A DNA stretch of 64,000 nucleotides from Salmonella enterica subsp. diarizonae. GTDB taxonomy: Bacteria; Pseudomonadota; Gammaproteobacteria; Enterobacterales; Enterobacteriaceae. Position 1 is the stretch's first letter. Every line of letters starts with the position of its first letter. Under the pieces are notes generated by a model. The model ran no database searches. It was not told where the DNA came from and saw only the letters and a program-made list of their open reading frames with translations. The stretch covers positions 62,001 to 126,000 of the forward strand of contig NZ_VXJV01000005.1 of assembly GCF_008692785.1 (NCBI RefSeq), given 5' to 3'. Position numbers and translations under genes: made by a program. This document shows, piece by piece, positions 44,997-55,987 of the stretch.

Positions 44997-45881
44997 ATGT
45001 CTCTACATTCGCCGGGGCAGGTATTTCGCGCCGCGCTCGCCAAAGAGAATCCATTGCAAATTGTCGGCGCTATCAATGCTAATCATGCTCTGTTGGCCCA
45101 ACGGGCCGGGTATCAGGCGATCTATCTTTCTGGCGGCGGCGTAGCAGCGGGCTCGCTCGGACTGCCGGACCTGGGGATTTCGACGCTGGATGATGTGTTA
45201 ACCGATATCCGGCGCATCACGGATGTTTGTCCGCTGCCGCTGTTGGTGGATGCGGATATCGGCTTTGGCTCCTCCGCCTTTAATGTCGCGCGGACGGTAA
45301 AGTCCATAGCCAAAGCGGGCGCCGCCGCGCTGCATATTGAAGACCAGGTTGGCGCTAAGCGCTGTGGACACCGTCCAAACAAAGCGATCGTCTCGAAAGA
45401 GGAGATGGTGGACAGGATTCGGGCGGCAGTGGATGCGCGCACCGATCCGAACTTTGTGATCATGGCGCGTACCGATGCGCTGGCGGTGGAAGGGCTGGAG
45501 GCGGCTCTCGATCGCGCGCGGGCTTACGTAGACGCGGGGGCTGACATGCTGTTCCCGGAGGCGATCACCGAACTGTCGATGTACCGCCAGTTCGCCGACG
45601 TGGCGCAGGTGCCGATCCTCGCCAACATCACTGAGTTTGGCGCGACACCGCTGTTTACTACCGACGAGTTACGCAGCGCAAACGTGGCGATGGCGCTCTA
45701 TCCGCTGTCGGCGTTTCGCGCCATGAACCGCGCCGCAGAAAAAGTCTATACCGTACTGCGCCAGGAAGGGACGCAAAAGAACGTGATCGACATCATGCAG
45801 ACCCGCAACGAGCTGTATGAAAGCATCAATTATTACCAGTTCGAGGAAAAACTCGACGCCCTGTACGCCAAAAAATCGTAG
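44997..45881 (+). CDS. prpB: PrpB, 2-methylisocitrate lyase
   Basis: 294 residues. Isocitrate-lyase/PEP-mutase fold with the K-R-C-G-H motif (near 121-125, catalytic Cys), D-A-D-I-G-F-G near 85-91 and E-D-Q near 115-117 for metal and substrate. It splits 2-methylisocitrate to pyruvate and succinate, the last step of the methylcitrate cycle. First gene of prpBCDE, driven by the sigma-54 promoter. A REP-type repeat lies between it and prpC. Confidence 0.96.
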   Translation: MSLHSPGQVFRAALAKENPLQIVGAINANHALLAQRAGYQAIYLSGGGVAAGSLGLPDLGISTLDDVLTDIRRITDVCPLPLLVDADIGFGSSAFNVARTVKSIAKAGAAALHIEDQVGAKRCGHRPNKAIVSKEEMVDRIRAAVDARTDPNFVIMARTDALAVEGLEAALDRARAYVDAGADMLFPEAITELSMYRQFADVAQVPILANITEFGATPLFTTDELRSANVAMALYPLSAFRAMNRAAEKVYTVLRQEGTQKNVIDIMQTRNELYESINYYQFEEKLDALYAKKS

Positions 45882-45949
45882 GCCGGATAAACGCAGTGCC
45901 ATCCGACAATGCCTGATGGCGGCTGCGCCTTATCAGGCCTACGCCCTAC
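45880..45949. repeat. REP/BIME element between prpB and prpC
   Basis: A pair of inverted REP units: GTAGGCCGGATAA at one end and TATCAGGCCTAC at the other, with GCC-rich palindromic cores. Typical of enteric intercistronic repeats that modulate mRNA stability within operons. Confidence 0.85.
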
Positions 45950-45974
45950 ACATTATAAAAATGACGAGGACACT

Positions 45975-47144
45975 ATGAGCGACACCACGATCCTGCAAAA
46001 TAATAACCATGTCATTAAGCCAAAAAAATCCGTCGCCTTGTCTGGCGTACCTGCCGGGAACACCGCTCTGTGTACCGTGGGAAAAAGCGGTAACGATCTG
46101 CACTATCGCGGTTACGACATTCTCGATCTGGCGGAGCACTGCGAATTTGAAGAAGTCGCGCATTTACTGATCCACGGAAAATTACCGACTCGCGACGAGC
46201 TGAATGCTTATAAAAGCAAATTAAAAGCGCTGCGCGGATTACCCGCCAATGTCCGTACCGTTCTGGAAGCCTTACCGGCAGCGTCGCACCCGATGGACGT
46301 GATGCGGACCGGCGTTTCCGCGCTGGGCTGTACCCTGCCGGAAAAAGAGGGACATACCGTCTCCGGCGCGCGGGATATTGCCGATAAGCTGTTGGCCTCG
46401 CTCAGCTCAATCCTCCTCTACTGGTATCACTACAGCCACAACGGCGAACGTATTCAGCCGGAAACCGACGATGATTCCATCGGCGGCCATTTCTTGCATC
46501 TGCTACATGGTGAAAAGCCAACTCAAAGTTGGGAAAAGGCGATGCATATTTCGCTGGTGCTATACGCCGAGCATGAGTTCAACGCCTCGACGTTTACCAG
46601 CCGGGTGATTGCCGGGACCGGTTCGGACGTCTACTCCGCGATTATCGGCGCGATTGGCGCGCTGCGCGGCCCGAAACACGGTGGGGCGAATGAGGTGTCG
46701 CTGGAAATTCAACAGCGTTATGAAACGCCGGACGAGGCGGAAGCGGATATCCGTAAACGCGTGGAAAACAAAGAGGTGGTGATTGGTTTTGGACATCCGG
46801 TTTACACCATCGCCGACCCACGCCATCAGGTGATCAAACGGGTAGCGAAACAGCTTTCAGAAGAAGGCGGCTCGCTGAAGATGTACCACATCGCCGACTG
46901 TCTGGAAACCGTGATGTGGGAGACCAAAAAGATGTTCCCCAATCTCGACTGGTTTTCGGCGGTCTCCTACAACATGATGGGCGTCCCTACCGAAATGTTC
47001 ACCCCGCTGTTTGTCATCGCCCGCGTTACCGGCTGGGCGGCGCACATTATTGAACAGCGTCAGGACAACAAAATTATTCGTCCTTCCGCCAATTATACCG
47101 GCCCGGACGATCGCGAGTTTGTCGCAATCGACGAACGTTGCTAA
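45975..47144 (+). CDS. prpC: PrpC, 2-methylcitrate synthase
   Basis: 389 residues from the ATG at 45975, with GAGGA upstream; the frame is open to 45909 inside the REP element, which is not coding. Citrate synthase fold: L-H-Y-R-G-Y-D-I near the start, H-G-G-A-N-E and G-F-G-H-P-V-Y active-site histidines (near 235 and 275) and D-W-F-S-A-V-S-Y near 325. Condenses propionyl-CoA with oxaloacetate. Second gene of the operon. Confidence 0.95.
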   Translation: MSDTTILQNNNHVIKPKKSVALSGVPAGNTALCTVGKSGNDLHYRGYDILDLAEHCEFEEVAHLLIHGKLPTRDELNAYKSKLKALRGLPANVRTVLEALPAASHPMDVMRTGVSALGCTLPEKEGHTVSGARDIADKLLASLSSILLYWYHYSHNGERIQPETDDDSIGGHFLHLLHGEKPTQSWEKAMHISLVLYAEHEFNASTFTSRVIAGTGSDVYSAIIGAIGALRGPKHGGANEVSLEIQQRYETPDEAEADIRKRVENKEVVIGFGHPVYTIADPRHQVIKRVAKQLSEEGGSLKMYHIADCLETVMWETKKMFPNLDWFSAVSYNMMGVPTEMFTPLFVIARVTGWAAHIIEQRQDNKIIRPSANYTGPDDREFVAIDERC

Positions 47145-47183
47145 TTCACTCTTATTAAAAATAAAACGCAGGAAACGTACCCT

Positions 47184-48635
47184 ATGTCTACCCAACAACT
47201 GAACATCCGCCCGCAATTCGACCGTGAAATTGTGGATATCGTTGATTACGTTATGAATTACGAAATCTCCTCAGAAGTCGCGTATGACACTGCGCATTAC
47301 TGTCTGCTCGACACGCTCGGCTGTGGTCTGGAAGCTCTGGAATACCCAGCCTGTAAAAAATTGCTTGGGCCGATCGTGCCTGGCACCGTGGTGCCCAACG
47401 GCGCACGCGTGCCGGGCACCCAGTTCCAGCTCGATCCGGTACAGGCAGCCTTTAACATTGGCGCGATGATCCGCTGGCTCGATTTTAACGATACCTGGCT
47501 TGCCGCCGAGTGGGGCCATCCTTCCGACAACCTGGGCGGTATTCTGGCGATCGCGGATTGGTTGTCACGCAACGCCATCGCCGCCGGCAAAGCGCCGCTG
47601 ACCATGAAACAGGTATTGAGCGGGATGATCAAAGCCCACGAAATTCAGGGCTGTATCGCGCTGGAAAACGCGTTTAATCGTGTCGGGCTTGACCATGTGC
47701 TGCTGGTCAAAGTGGCCTCGACCGCGGTGGTCGCTGAAATGCTGGGGCTGACGCGCGATGAGATCCTCAACGCGGTATCGCTGGCGTGGTTGGATGGGCA
47801 GTCGCTGCGCACCTATCGCCATGCGCCGAATACCGGTACGCGTAAATCCTGGGCGGCGGGCGACGCTACCTCACGCGCGGTGCGCCTGGCGCTGATGGCG
47901 AAAACTGGGGAGATGGGTTATCCGTCAGCACTGACGGCAAAAACCTGGGGCTTCTACGACGTTTCATTCAAAGGCGAAACGTTCCGTTTCCAGCGACCTT
48001 ACGGCTCCTACGTGATGGAAAACGTGCTATTCAAAATTTCCTTCCCGGCAGAATTCCACTCGCAAACCGCCGTCGAAGCGGCGATGACGATGTATGAGCA
48101 GATGCAGACCGCGGGAAAAACGGCAGCGGATATCGAGAAAGTGACCATCCGCACCCACGAAGCCTGTCTCCGCATTATCGATAAAAAAGGCCCGCTCAAT
48201 AACCCGGCGGACCGCGATCACTGTATCCAGTATATGGTTGCCGTGCCGTTACTGTTCGGACGGTTAACCGCGGCGGATTATGAAGACGAGGTGGCGCAGG
48301 ACAAGCGTATTGACGCCCTGCGCGAGAAGATCGTGTGTTATGAGGACCCGGCTTTTACCGCCGACTATCATGACCCGGAAAAACGTGCTATTGGCAATGC
48401 GATCACCGTGGAGTTTACTGATGGCTCACGCTTTGACGAAGTTATCGTGGAGTATCCGATTGGTCATGCGCGTCGCCGCGCCGACGGTATTCCGAAGCTT
48501 ATCGAAAAATTTAAAATCAACCTGGCGCGTCAGTTCCCGACTCGCCAGCAGCAACGCATTCTGGATGTCTCCCTGGACAGAACCCGCCTGGAGCAGATGC
48601 CGGTTAACGAATACCTCGATTTATATGTCATCTGA
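47184..48635 (+). CDS. prpD: PrpD, 2-methylcitrate dehydratase
   Basis: 483 residues, MmgE/PrpD family. Features: [30 protein letters not shown] near 95-115 (conserved active-site strip), and a basic C-terminal cap. It dehydrates 2-methylcitrate to 2-methyl-cis-aconitate. Third gene, 39 bases after prpC. No deviation from the family length. Confidence 0.95.
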   Translation: MSTQQLNIRPQFDREIVDIVDYVMNYEISSEVAYDTAHYCLLDTLGCGLEALEYPACKKLLGPIVPGTVVPNGARVPGTQFQLDPVQAAFNIGAMIRWLDFNDTWLAAEWGHPSDNLGGILAIADWLSRNAIAAGKAPLTMKQVLSGMIKAHEIQGCIALENAFNRVGLDHVLLVKVASTAVVAEMLGLTRDEILNAVSLAWLDGQSLRTYRHAPNTGTRKSWAAGDATSRAVRLALMAKTGEMGYPSALTAKTWGFYDVSFKGETFRFQRPYGSYVMENVLFKISFPAEFHSQTAVEAAMTMYEQMQTAGKTAADIEKVTIRTHEACLRIIDKKGPLNNPADRDHCIQYMVAVPLLFGRLTAADYEDEVAQDKRIDALREKIVCYEDPAFTADYHDPEKRAIGNAITVEFTDGSRFDEVIVEYPIGHARRRADGIPKLIEKFKINLARQFPTRQQQRILDVSLDRTRLEQMPVNEYLDLYVI

Positions 48636-48675
48636 GCCAACCAGCAGTAAGGCGTAAGTTCAACAGGAGAGCGTG

Positions 48676-50562
48676 ATGTCTTTTAGCGAATTTTATCAGC
48701 GTTCCATTAACGAACCGGAGGCGTTCTGGGCCGAGCAGGCCCGGCGTATCGACTGGCGAGAGTCGTTTACGCAGACGCTGAATCATAGCCGTCCACCGTT
48801 TGCCCGCTGGTTTTGCGGCGGCACCACTAATTTATGTCATAACGCCGTTGACCGCTGGCTGGATAAACAGCCGGAGGCGCTGGCGCTGATTGCCGTCTCA
48901 TCAGAGACCGATGAAGAGCGCACGTTTACCTTCAGCCAGTTGCATAATGAAGTTAACGTTGTGGCCGCCATGTTGTTGTCGCTGGGCGTGCAGCGTGGCG
49001 ATCGCGTATTGGTCTATATGCCGATGATTGCCGAAGCGCAGATAACGCTGCTGGCCTGCGCGCGTATTGGCGCGATCCATTCGGTGGTCTTTGGCGGTTT
49101 TGCCTCGCACAGCGTGGCGGCGCGAATTGACGATGCCAGACCGGCGCTGATTGTATCGGCGGATGCCGGGATGCGCGGCGGTAAAATCCTGCCGTATAAA
49201 AAGCTGCTCGATGACGCTATTGCGCAGGCGCAGTATCAGCCGAAACACGTTCTGCTGGTTGACAGAGGGCTGGCGAAAATGGCGTGGGCGGACGGGCGCG
49301 ATCTGGATTTTGCCACGTTGCGCCAGCAGCATCTCGGCGCGAGCGTGCCGGTGGCGTGGCTGGAATCCAATGAAACGTCGTGCATTCTTTATACCTCCGG
49401 CACTACCGGCAAGCCGAAAGGCGTCCAGCGCGATGTCGGCGGCTACGCGGTGGCGCTGGCAACCTCGATGGACACCATCTTTGGCGGCAAAACGGGCGGC
49501 GTGTTCTTTTGCGCATCGGATATCGGTTGGGTGGTAGGACATTCTTACATTGTCTACGCGCCGCTGTTGGCAGGCATGGCGACTATTGTTTACGAAGGAC
49601 TGCCGACGTACCCGGACTGCGGGGTCTGGTGGAAGATTGTCGAGAAATACCAGGTTAACCGGATGTTCTCCGCCCCGACCGCGATTCGCGTGCTGAAAAA
49701 ATTCCCGACGGCGCAAATTCGCAATCACGATCTCTCCTCGCTGGAGGCGCTTTATCTGGCCGGTGAGCCGCTGGACGAGCCGACTGCCGCCTGGGTGACG
49801 GAGACGCTGGGCGTGCCGGTCATCGACAATTATTGGCAGACGGAGTCCGGCTGGCCGATCATGGCGCTGGCGCGCGCGCTGGACGACAGGCCATCGCGTC
49901 TGGGAAGCCCAGGCGTGCCGATGTACGGTTATAACGTCCAGCTACTCAATGAAGTCACCGGCGAACCCTGCGGCATAAACGAAAAAGGAATGCTGGTAAT
50001 CGAAGGGCCGCTGCCGCCGGGTTGTATTCAGACTATTTGGGGCGACGATGCGCGTTTTGTGAAGACTTACTGGTCGCTGTTTAACCGTCAGGTTTATGCC
50101 ACCTTCGACTGGGGAATCCGCGATGCCGAGGGCTATTACTTTATTCTGGGCCGTACCGATGATGTAATTAATATTGCTGGTCATCGACTGGGGACGCGAG
50201 AAATAGAAGAAAGTATCTCCAGTTACCCGAACGTGGCGGAAGTTGCGGTGGTGGGGATAAAAGACGATCTGAAAGGGCAGGTGGCGGTGGCGTTCGTCAT
50301 TCCTAAACAGGGCGACACGCTGGCGGATCGCGAGGCGGCGCGCGGCGAGGAAAAAGCGATTATGGCGCTGGTGGACAACCAGATCGGTAACTTTGGTCGT
50401 CCGGCTCATGTCTGGTTTGTCTCGCAGCTCCCCAAAACGCGCTCCGGAAAGATGCTTCGCCGCACGATCCAGGCGATCTGCGAAGGCCGCGATCCGGGCG
50501 ATCTGACGACCATTGACGATCCCGCGTCGTTGCAGCAAATTCGCCAGGCGATCGAGGAATAA
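48676..50562 (+). CDS. prpE: PrpE, propionyl-CoA synthetase
   Basis: 628 residues from the ATG at 48676 (an in-frame GTG sits just before). Acyl-adenylate-forming enzyme: P-loop-like Y-T-S-G-T-T-G-K-P-K-G near residue 235-245, N-Y-W-Q-T-E-S-G and D-R-Y-like motifs, and the acetylatable lysine in R-S-G-K-M-L near 592. It activates propionate to propionyl-CoA, feeding PrpC. Last gene of the operon; a REP unit follows. Confidence 0.95.
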   Translation: MSFSEFYQRSINEPEAFWAEQARRIDWRESFTQTLNHSRPPFARWFCGGTTNLCHNAVDRWLDKQPEALALIAVSSETDEERTFTFSQLHNEVNVVAAMLLSLGVQRGDRVLVYMPMIAEAQITLLACARIGAIHSVVFGGFASHSVAARIDDARPALIVSADAGMRGGKILPYKKLLDDAIAQAQYQPKHVLLVDRGLAKMAWADGRDLDFATLRQQHLGASVPVAWLESNETSCILYTSGTTGKPKGVQRDVGGYAVALATSMDTIFGGKTGGVFFCASDIGWVVGHSYIVYAPLLAGMATIVYEGLPTYPDCGVWWKIVEKYQVNRMFSAPTAIRVLKKFPTAQIRNHDLSSLEALYLAGEPLDEPTAAWVTETLGVPVIDNYWQTESGWPIMALARALDDRPSRLGSPGVPMYGYNVQLLNEVTGEPCGINEKGMLVIEGPLPPGCIQTIWGDDARFVKTYWSLFNRQVYATFDWGIRDAEGYYFILGRTDDVINIAGHRLGTREIEESISSYPNVAEVAVVGIKDDLKGQVAVAFVIPKQGDTLADREAARGEEKAIMALVDNQIGNFGRPAHVWFVSQLPKTRSGKMLRRTIQAICEGRDPGDLTTIDDPASLQQIRQAIEE

Positions 50563-50563
50563 C

Positions 50564-50606
50564 CGTAGGCCGGATAGACCGCGTTGTTGGCACTATCCGG
50601 CGATGG
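50564..50606. repeat. REP unit after prpE
   Basis: GTAGGCCGGATAG ... CACTATCCGGCGATGG is a single imperfect REP-type palindrome directly after the prpE stop. Probably acts at the end of the prp transcript and marks the boundary to convergent hemB. Confidence 0.75.
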
Positions 50607-50688
50607 GTCAGTGCCAAAGATTGAATATTGGGGGAGACAGGTACTGTAAAGTCGGGAAAGGGCGGCAGAGCACCGCCCTGTGACAGAA

Positions 50689-51663
50689 TTAACGCAGAAT
50701 GTTTTTCTCAGCCAGATCCAGCGCGAAGTAACTGAAAATCAAATCGGCGCCGGCGCGTTTAATCGAGCCCAGACTTTCCAGCACGACCCTTTCTTCATCA
50801 ATGGCGCCAGCCATAGCAGCAAATTTAATCATAGCGTATTCACCGCTCACCTGGTAAGCGCCAAGCGGCAACTCTGTGCGTTCGCGGATTTCACGCAGCA
50901 CGTCCAGATACGCGCCGGCCGGTTTCACCATTAAGCAATCCGCGCCCTGGGCTTCGTCGAGCAGTGATTCGCGAATTGCTTCACGGCGGTTCATCGGATT
51001 CATTTGATACGTCTTGCGGTCGCCTTTTAACGCGGTACCCGCTGCTTCACGGAAGGGGCCGTAGAAAGAAGAGGCGAACTTAGTGGAGTAGGACATTATT
51101 GCCGTATCGGTAAAACCGGCGGCGTCCAGCGCCTGGCGGATGGCCTGGACTTGTCCATCCATTGCCGCAGAGGGCGCAATAAAATCTGCTCCAGCCGCCG
51201 CCGCGACAACGGCCTGCTTACCGAGGTTGGCCAGCGTCGCATCGTTATCCACACCGTGTTCGCACAACACGCCGCAGTGACCGTGCGAGGTGTATTCGCA
51301 GAAGCAGGTGTCGGACATGACGATCATCTCCGGCACGGTTTGCTTACAGATGCGGGACATTCTCGCTACCAGGCCGTCTTCTTTCCAGGCATCGCTGCCG
51401 GTGTCATCAGTATGGTGAGAAATGCCGAAGGTCATAACGGAACGAATACCAGCATTTGCGATACGTTCAATTTCTCGCGCCAGGTGCTTTTCCGGGATGC
51501 GCATTACGCCGGGCATGGCGTCAATAGCTTTGTAATCGTCGAGTTCTTCTTCAACAAAGATCGGCAACACCAGGTCGTTCAGGCTGAGTGTTGTCTCTTC
51601 AAACATGGCGCGCAACGCAGCGGATTTGCGCAGGCGGCGAGGGCGATGGATAAGGTCTGTCAT
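50689..51663 (-). CDS. hemB: HemB, porphobilinogen synthase (ALA dehydratase)
   Basis: 324 residues. Zinc-cysteine motif [14 protein letters not shown] (near 120-133) and the two catalytic lysines in [11 protein letters not shown] (near 195) and M-V-K-P-A-G-A-Y (near 247). It joins two 5-aminolevulinate molecules to porphobilinogen for heme and other tetrapyrroles. Single backbone gene, convergent with prpE. Housekeeping, expected in every strain. Confidence 0.97.
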   Translation of the reverse strand: MTDLIHRPRRLRKSAALRAMFEETTLSLNDLVLPIFVEEELDDYKAIDAMPGVMRIPEKHLAREIERIANAGIRSVMTFGISHHTDDTGSDAWKEDGLVARMSRICKQTVPEMIVMSDTCFCEYTSHGHCGVLCEHGVDNDATLANLGKQAVVAAAAGADFIAPSAAMDGQVQAIRQALDAAGFTDTAIMSYSTKFASSFYGPFREAAGTALKGDRKTYQMNPMNRREAIRESLLDEAQGADCLMVKPAGAYLDVLREIRERTELPLGAYQVSGEYAMIKFAAMAGAIDEERVVLESLGSIKRAGADLIFSYFALDLAEKNILR

Positions 51664-51714
51664 GGTCTGCCTGATGTTTGTGGAATCGAAGGCCTAGTAT
51701 ACCTGAATCTGTAG

Positions 51715-52105
51715 GCAGATGTTTTACGAAAACGGTCCTTAACGCAGCGGGCGCAACGCTAGCGCCGGAAGATAATAGTACTGGTTTATATACTGGAAAT
51801 TAATATTTTAAAGTGTGACGCATTTTTAGGAGCAATTAATTTTGCAGTAATTTTAGTTTTATTTCATTTCTTTTTAAGTAAGAGACGTACTGTCTGTTAT
51901 TCATGTTTATGTTGTATTTCTATTAAATATATTATTCTTATATGTATTCCATTTTCTTGACTTGCTTGCAACTTGCTGAAATAAAAGTTATTTTTATAGT
52001 TTTATTTCGCTTTTGGAAACGTATTTAATTCATGTCCGAATCCGGACTGAGGGTAAAGAATAATTGAACCTTTCAGCGATGACGCCGCATAATCGTCCTT
52101 GCTAA
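51715..52105. other. AT-rich gene-free segment upstream of hemB
   Basis: About 390 bases of AT-rich DNA carrying the hemB promoter at its left edge. No gene, repeat or RNA recognised. Its composition is far from that of hemB and matches the adjacent broken outer-membrane-protein gene, so the two probably arrived together. Confidence 0.4.
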
Positions 52106-52494
52106 ATGGAAAAAAACACCGTTGGTACTTGTCTGACCAGCGTTCGTCATGGTCTGGCGGATAATGGCGGCGCAGGGGGAAGCTACTTTGACGGTAACTT
52201 GAGTTACTCTCGCTTCAACAACGACTTATCTGCTAACATGAGCGACGGTACTTACGTTGACGGCAACACCGCTTCTGACGCTTGATTTCAAACTGGTTTA
52301 CGTTTACGACGACTCCAACAGCGATGCTGACGTAAACGACGACTCTATCGATATTGGTATAGAAGGCGCTGCGGCTGGATACTCAGTTCAGCTTCACGAA
52401 GGACTTCAGCACCTACAACGATGCTAACAACCTCGGCGGCGGTGATGTTGAGCAAGACTGGTCTGCAAACGTTGGTATTAAATATACCTGGTAA
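52106..52494 (+). pseudogene. Broken outer-membrane beta-barrel gene
   Basis: The translation is split over several frames. ATG at 52106 reads to a TGA at about 52285 (S-Y-F-D-G-N-L-S-Y-S-R-F). A second frame continues D-F-K-L-V-Y-V-Y-D-D-S-N-S-D-A-D. A third finishes F-T-K-D-F-S-T-Y-N-D ... A-N-V-G-I-K-Y-T-W with a terminal aromatic, the outer-membrane barrel signature. At least two frameshifts separate the pieces, and the N-terminal leader is missing, so it cannot make a working protein. The barrel family is not certain. Confidence 0.7.
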
Positions 52495-52535
52495 TTCATT
52501 TCTCTCAGGAGAAATAAAGGTAATTTAAACTGAAA

Positions 52536-52563
52536 AATGCCCGTCAAGGACCTGACGGGCATT
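52536..52563 (+). terminator. Terminator between the broken barrel gene and iprA
   Basis: Perfect 11-bp stem (52536-52546 with 52553-52563) around a six-base loop. It stops transcripts of the dead barrel gene before iprA, whose ribosome site begins about six bases later. Confidence 0.75.
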
Positions 52564-52579
52564 ATTGCAAGGAATGCAT

Positions 52580-53203
52580 ATGTTATCTTTAAGCAAGCCA
52601 CTCCAGGAATTCAGGAAACTCGATAAATGCCTTTCTAAGCATGGTACGCGTTTCGAATTTGTTAACGATAAAGAGATTATTTGTTCACCTGATGAAAGTA
52701 ACACCCATACCTTTGTTATTTTAGAGGGGGTTGTTTCGTTGATCCGGGGTGATAAAGTTCTTATTGGTATTGTGCAGGCCCCCTTTATTTTCGGCTTAGC
52801 CGATGGTGTGGTGAAAAAAGAGCCTCAATATAAATTAATTGCGGAGAGCGGTTGCATCGGTTATCGCCTCTCATCATCACAAACTCTCGCTATCATTGAG
52901 CAGAACCAACTGTGGCGTGAAGCATTCTGCTGGTTAGCATGGAAAAGTCAGGTACTGGAACTTCGTGACAGGCAGCTCATTGGTAATAATTCTTACGACC
53001 AGATTCGGGCGACGTTAATAACAATGATTGAGTGGGATGAAGAACTTCGCTCACGTATTGGTGTTATGAATTATATTCATCAACGAACGCGCGTATCGCG
53101 ATCGGTGGTGGCGGAAGTACTCGCGGCCCTGCGTAAGGGTAATTATATTGAAATGAATAAAGGCAAACTGATCAGTATTAACCGTTTGCCCTCCGAATAT
53201 TAA
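52580..53203 (+). CDS. iprA: IprA (YaiV), CRP-fold regulator of peroxide response
   Basis: 207 residues from the ATG at 52580, with AAGGA six bases upstream; an ATG at 52574 and a TTG at 52565 are also in frame. N-terminal cNMP-binding-like barrel (T-F-V-I-L-E-G-V-V-S-L-I) without the usual R-S ligand motif. C-terminal winged helix (V-S-R-S-V-V-A-E-V-L-A-A-L-R-K). Known in Salmonella and E. coli as an inhibitor of peroxide resistance. Its paralogue lies in the accessory cluster at 6710-7354. Convergent with ampH. Confidence 0.85.
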   Translation: MLSLSKPLQEFRKLDKCLSKHGTRFEFVNDKEIICSPDESNTHTFVILEGVVSLIRGDKVLIGIVQAPFIFGLADGVVKKEPQYKLIAESGCIGYRLSSSQTLAIIEQNQLWREAFCWLAWKSQVLELRDRQLIGNNSYDQIRATLITMIEWDEELRSRIGVMNYIHQRTRVSRSVVAEVLAALRKGNYIEMNKGKLISINRLPSEY

Positions 53204-53210
53204 CAAAAAT

Positions 53211-53244
53211 GTCGTGCCTCGTCTGATATACGGCGAAGCACGAC
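53211..53244 (-). terminator. Terminator between iprA and ampH
   Basis: Seven-bp inverted repeat GTCGTGC (53211-53217) with GCACGAC (53238-53244). On the minus strand it is followed by a T tract, so it best serves ampH. Confidence 0.6.
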
Positions 53245-53247
53245 GAC

Positions 53248-54405
53248 TCAGGATGCAGGAATGATAATGGGTTTATTGCCGCTTAACTCAGTAACCAAAT
53301 CGTTAATACCGTCGCTCATATTGGTAAATCGAGTGAGGGGGGTACGGGTTACGACCACAAAAGCGCCAATATTATATTGTGGGATCATCGCCATATAGGT
53401 AATAAAACCGCCGCCGCCGCCCGTTTTCTGGATAATGCCAGGACGTCCGTCTTTTGGCGCCATATAGACCCAGCCCAGACCGAGTGCGTCGGCTTTACCC
53501 GGTACGTCCATCCCAATCATTTTTTTTAGCTGCGTGCGCTGATAAATCAACGTTTGCATACGATCGGCCTGATGGCTACGGTGATAGAAATCTGACGACA
53601 GATACTGTTGCATCCAGCGCATCATATCTCCTGGCGTAGAATAAACCCCGCCGCTGCCGATAGCTGCCAGCGTATTATTACAGGGGCTTGCGCCTTTCTC
53701 TGCCACCATCAGACGCTTACACTGATCGGGAGAGGGAGTAAACGTGGTGTCTTTCATTCCCAGCGGGCGGGTAATCTTTTCTTCAAACAGTTGCGTATAA
53801 GGTTTGCCGGAGGCGGTCGCCAGCGCGTCGGCTAACAGATCGAACGCCAGATTGGAATAGGCCGCCTGCGAGCCCGGTGCTACTTTTAAGGCCGCTGTGG
53901 AGATCCAGTTCCAGCGTTGTTCGCGGGTTGGCCAGACAAATACCGGACGATGCGCCGCGCCGCCGGGCTGTTCTCGCGGAAGCGCGCTGGTATGGGTCGC
54001 TAAGTTGACCAGCGTAATCGGCGTGCCTTGATACGTCGGGACATGCGCGCCGGGAGGGGCATATTTGCTAAGAGGATCGTTTAATTTTACCGTTCCCTGA
54101 TCGAGCAATTTCACCAACATTTCACTGGTCATTAGCTTGGTGAGAGAAGCGATACGAATAACCGAATCAAGCTGTGGACGAACATTATTGCCCGGTCTGG
54201 TTTCACCGAAACTACGAAACACGCGTTGATTGCCGTCGATTACCACCAGCGCCATGCCCGTGGCGCCGCTACCATAAAAGATATGCTCGGCGTAACGATC
54301 AACGATATCAGAGGCAAAAACCGGATCGGCAATCGGCTGAGCCGCCTGGACAGAAGTAAGTGATGCCGCAAACAGTGTTGCAGTAAAAAGCAGACTACGT
54401 TTCAA
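53248..54405 (-). CDS. ampH: AmpH, penicillin-binding protein/DD-endopeptidase
   Basis: 385 residues with a signal peptide ending S-V-Q-A-A. Class C beta-lactamase fold: catalytic S-L-T-K (near 92-95), Y-S-N (near 182) and K-T-G (near 333). It acts in the periplasm on muropeptides (carboxypeptidase and endopeptidase) and is involved in peptidoglycan recycling. Divergent from sbmA with 340 bases between. Length is standard. Confidence 0.94.
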   Translation of the reverse strand: MKRSLLFTATLFAASLTSVQAAQPIADPVFASDIVDRYAEHIFYGSGATGMALVVIDGNQRVFRSFGETRPGNNVRPQLDSVIRIASLTKLMTSEMLVKLLDQGTVKLNDPLSKYAPPGAHVPTYQGTPITLVNLATHTSALPREQPGGAAHRPVFVWPTREQRWNWISTAALKVAPGSQAAYSNLAFDLLADALATASGKPYTQLFEEKITRPLGMKDTTFTPSPDQCKRLMVAEKGASPCNNTLAAIGSGGVYSTPGDMMRWMQQYLSSDFYHRSHQADRMQTLIYQRTQLKKMIGMDVPGKADALGLGWVYMAPKDGRPGIIQKTGGGGGFITYMAMIPQYNIGAFVVVTRTPLTRFTNMSDGINDLVTELSGNKPIIIPAS

Positions 54406-54752
54406 CGGTGATGTCCATAAATGAAATAACGGAGGTTATGCGTATTTATACTACCCGGCGGCACATTGCAAAGTGTTAAAGAGAAAAAAGTGGGTGAGAA
54501 AACGTAACGGCGGGTTTTCGTGATGGAGAATGTTTACTTTAGTGATATCGCGCTTGTGATAACCTGATAGCGTTAGCCGGCATGCTCATGTATGAAACTC
54601 GTCGAAACAATTCTATTGAGCAGAAGTGCGAACTAAGCGTCACAACGTAGGTCACAATGCCTGGTTTAGCCCTTTCATTTGCCAGGGCATGGCTTGATAT
54701 TGCCGTCGTCACAGTAGCCGTAATAAAGATAAGAAGTTAGCAGGAGAGCATG

Positions 54753-55973
54753 ATGTTTAAATCTTTTTTCCCAAAGCCAGGGCCGTTTTTCATTTCGGCG
54801 TTTGTTTGGGCGCTGATCGCCGTCATTTTCTGGCAGGCGGGAGGAGGAGATTGGGTGGCGCGACTTGTGGGAGCATCCGATAAGGTGCCTATCAGCGCCG
54901 CGCGATTCTGGTCGCTGGACTATCTGATTTTTTATGCTTATTACCTGATTTGCGTTGGTTTATTTGCAACGTTCTGGTTCATCTATAGCCCGCACCGCTG
55001 GCAGTACTGGTCGATACTTGGCACCTCGCTCATTATTTTTGTCACCTGGTTTTTGGTGGAGGTCGGCGTCGCGGTTAACGCCTGGTACGCGCCGTTCTAT
55101 GATTTGATTCAAACGGCGCTCAGCTCGCCGCACAAGGTAACTCTTGGTCAATTTTATTATGAAGTGGGGGTGTTTCTCGGTATTGCGCTTATCGCCGTGG
55201 TGATCGGCGTGCTGAACAACTTTTTTGTCAGCCACTATGTATTTCGCTGGCGTACCGCAATGAATGAGCACTATATGGCGCACTGGCAGTATCTGCGCCA
55301 TATCGAAGGGGCCGCCCAGCGTGTGCAGGAAGACACCATGCGTTTTGCCTCTACACTGGAGAATATGGGCGTGAGTTTTATCAATGCCATTATGACGCTC
55401 ATCGCCTTCTTGCCGGTGTTAGTCACCCTGTCAGCGCATGTGCCGGATTTACCTGTCGTGGGACATGTTCCTTACGGCCTGGTCATTGCCGCCATAGTCT
55501 GGTCATTAATGGGTACGGGCCTGCTGGCGGTCGTCGGGATCAAATTGCCGGGGCTGGAATTTAAAAATCAGCGAGTGGAAGCGGCTTATCGTAAAGAGTT
55601 GGTCTACGGCGAAGATGACGCCAGCCGCGCCACGCCGCCAACCGTCCGTGAACTGTTTAGCGCGGTGCGCCATAACTACTTCCGTCTCTACTTTCACTAT
55701 ATGTATTTCAACATTGCGCGCATTCTCTATTTGCAGGTTGATAACGTTTTCGGTTTGTTCCTGCTGTTTCCTTCCATTGTTGCCGGTACGATTACGCTGG
55801 GTCTGATGACGCAAATCACCAACGTGTTTGGCCAGGTGCGCGGTTCGTTCCAGTATTTGATTAACTCCTGGACGACGCTGGTGGAGCTGATGTCTATCTA
55901 TAAACGTTTACGTAGTTTTGAACGCCAGTTGGATGGTCAGCCAGTTCAGGATGTGACCCACTCTTTTAGCTAA
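54753..55973 (+). CDS. sbmA: SbmA, peptide uptake transporter
   Basis: 406 residues from the ATG at 54753 (an adjacent ATG at 54750). Inner-membrane protein with about seven helices; starts [12 protein letters not shown]. Imports microcin B17, bleomycin, proline-rich peptides and peptide-nucleic acids using proton motive force, related to BacA. It is followed after 14 bases by yaiW, so the two form one operon. No damage seen. Confidence 0.95.
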   Translation: MFKSFFPKPGPFFISAFVWALIAVIFWQAGGGDWVARLVGASDKVPISAARFWSLDYLIFYAYYLICVGLFATFWFIYSPHRWQYWSILGTSLIIFVTWFLVEVGVAVNAWYAPFYDLIQTALSSPHKVTLGQFYYEVGVFLGIALIAVVIGVLNNFFVSHYVFRWRTAMNEHYMAHWQYLRHIEGAAQRVQEDTMRFASTLENMGVSFINAIMTLIAFLPVLVTLSAHVPDLPVVGHVPYGLVIAAIVWSLMGTGLLAVVGIKLPGLEFKNQRVEAAYRKELVYGEDDASRATPPTVRELFSAVRHNYFRLYFHYMYFNIARILYLQVDNVFGLFLLFPSIVAGTITLGLMTQITNVFGQVRGSFQYLINSWTTLVELMSIYKRLRSFERQLDGQPVQDVTHSFS

Positions 55974-55987
55974 CAGAAGGAAACGTT

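Noticed and set aside
45880-45949. Possible CRISPR or direct repeat
   Set aside because: Only two inverted REP units, no regular spacers; a standard BIME. No CRISPR array was seen anywhere.
48901-49728. 275-codon open frame on the minus strand
   Set aside because: It lies wholly inside prpE, has high-GC codon shadows, no ribosome site and no family features. Overlap artefact.
49942-50538. 198-codon minus-strand frame
   Set aside because: Antisense to the prpE 3' part with no start signal; shadow of GC-rich coding.
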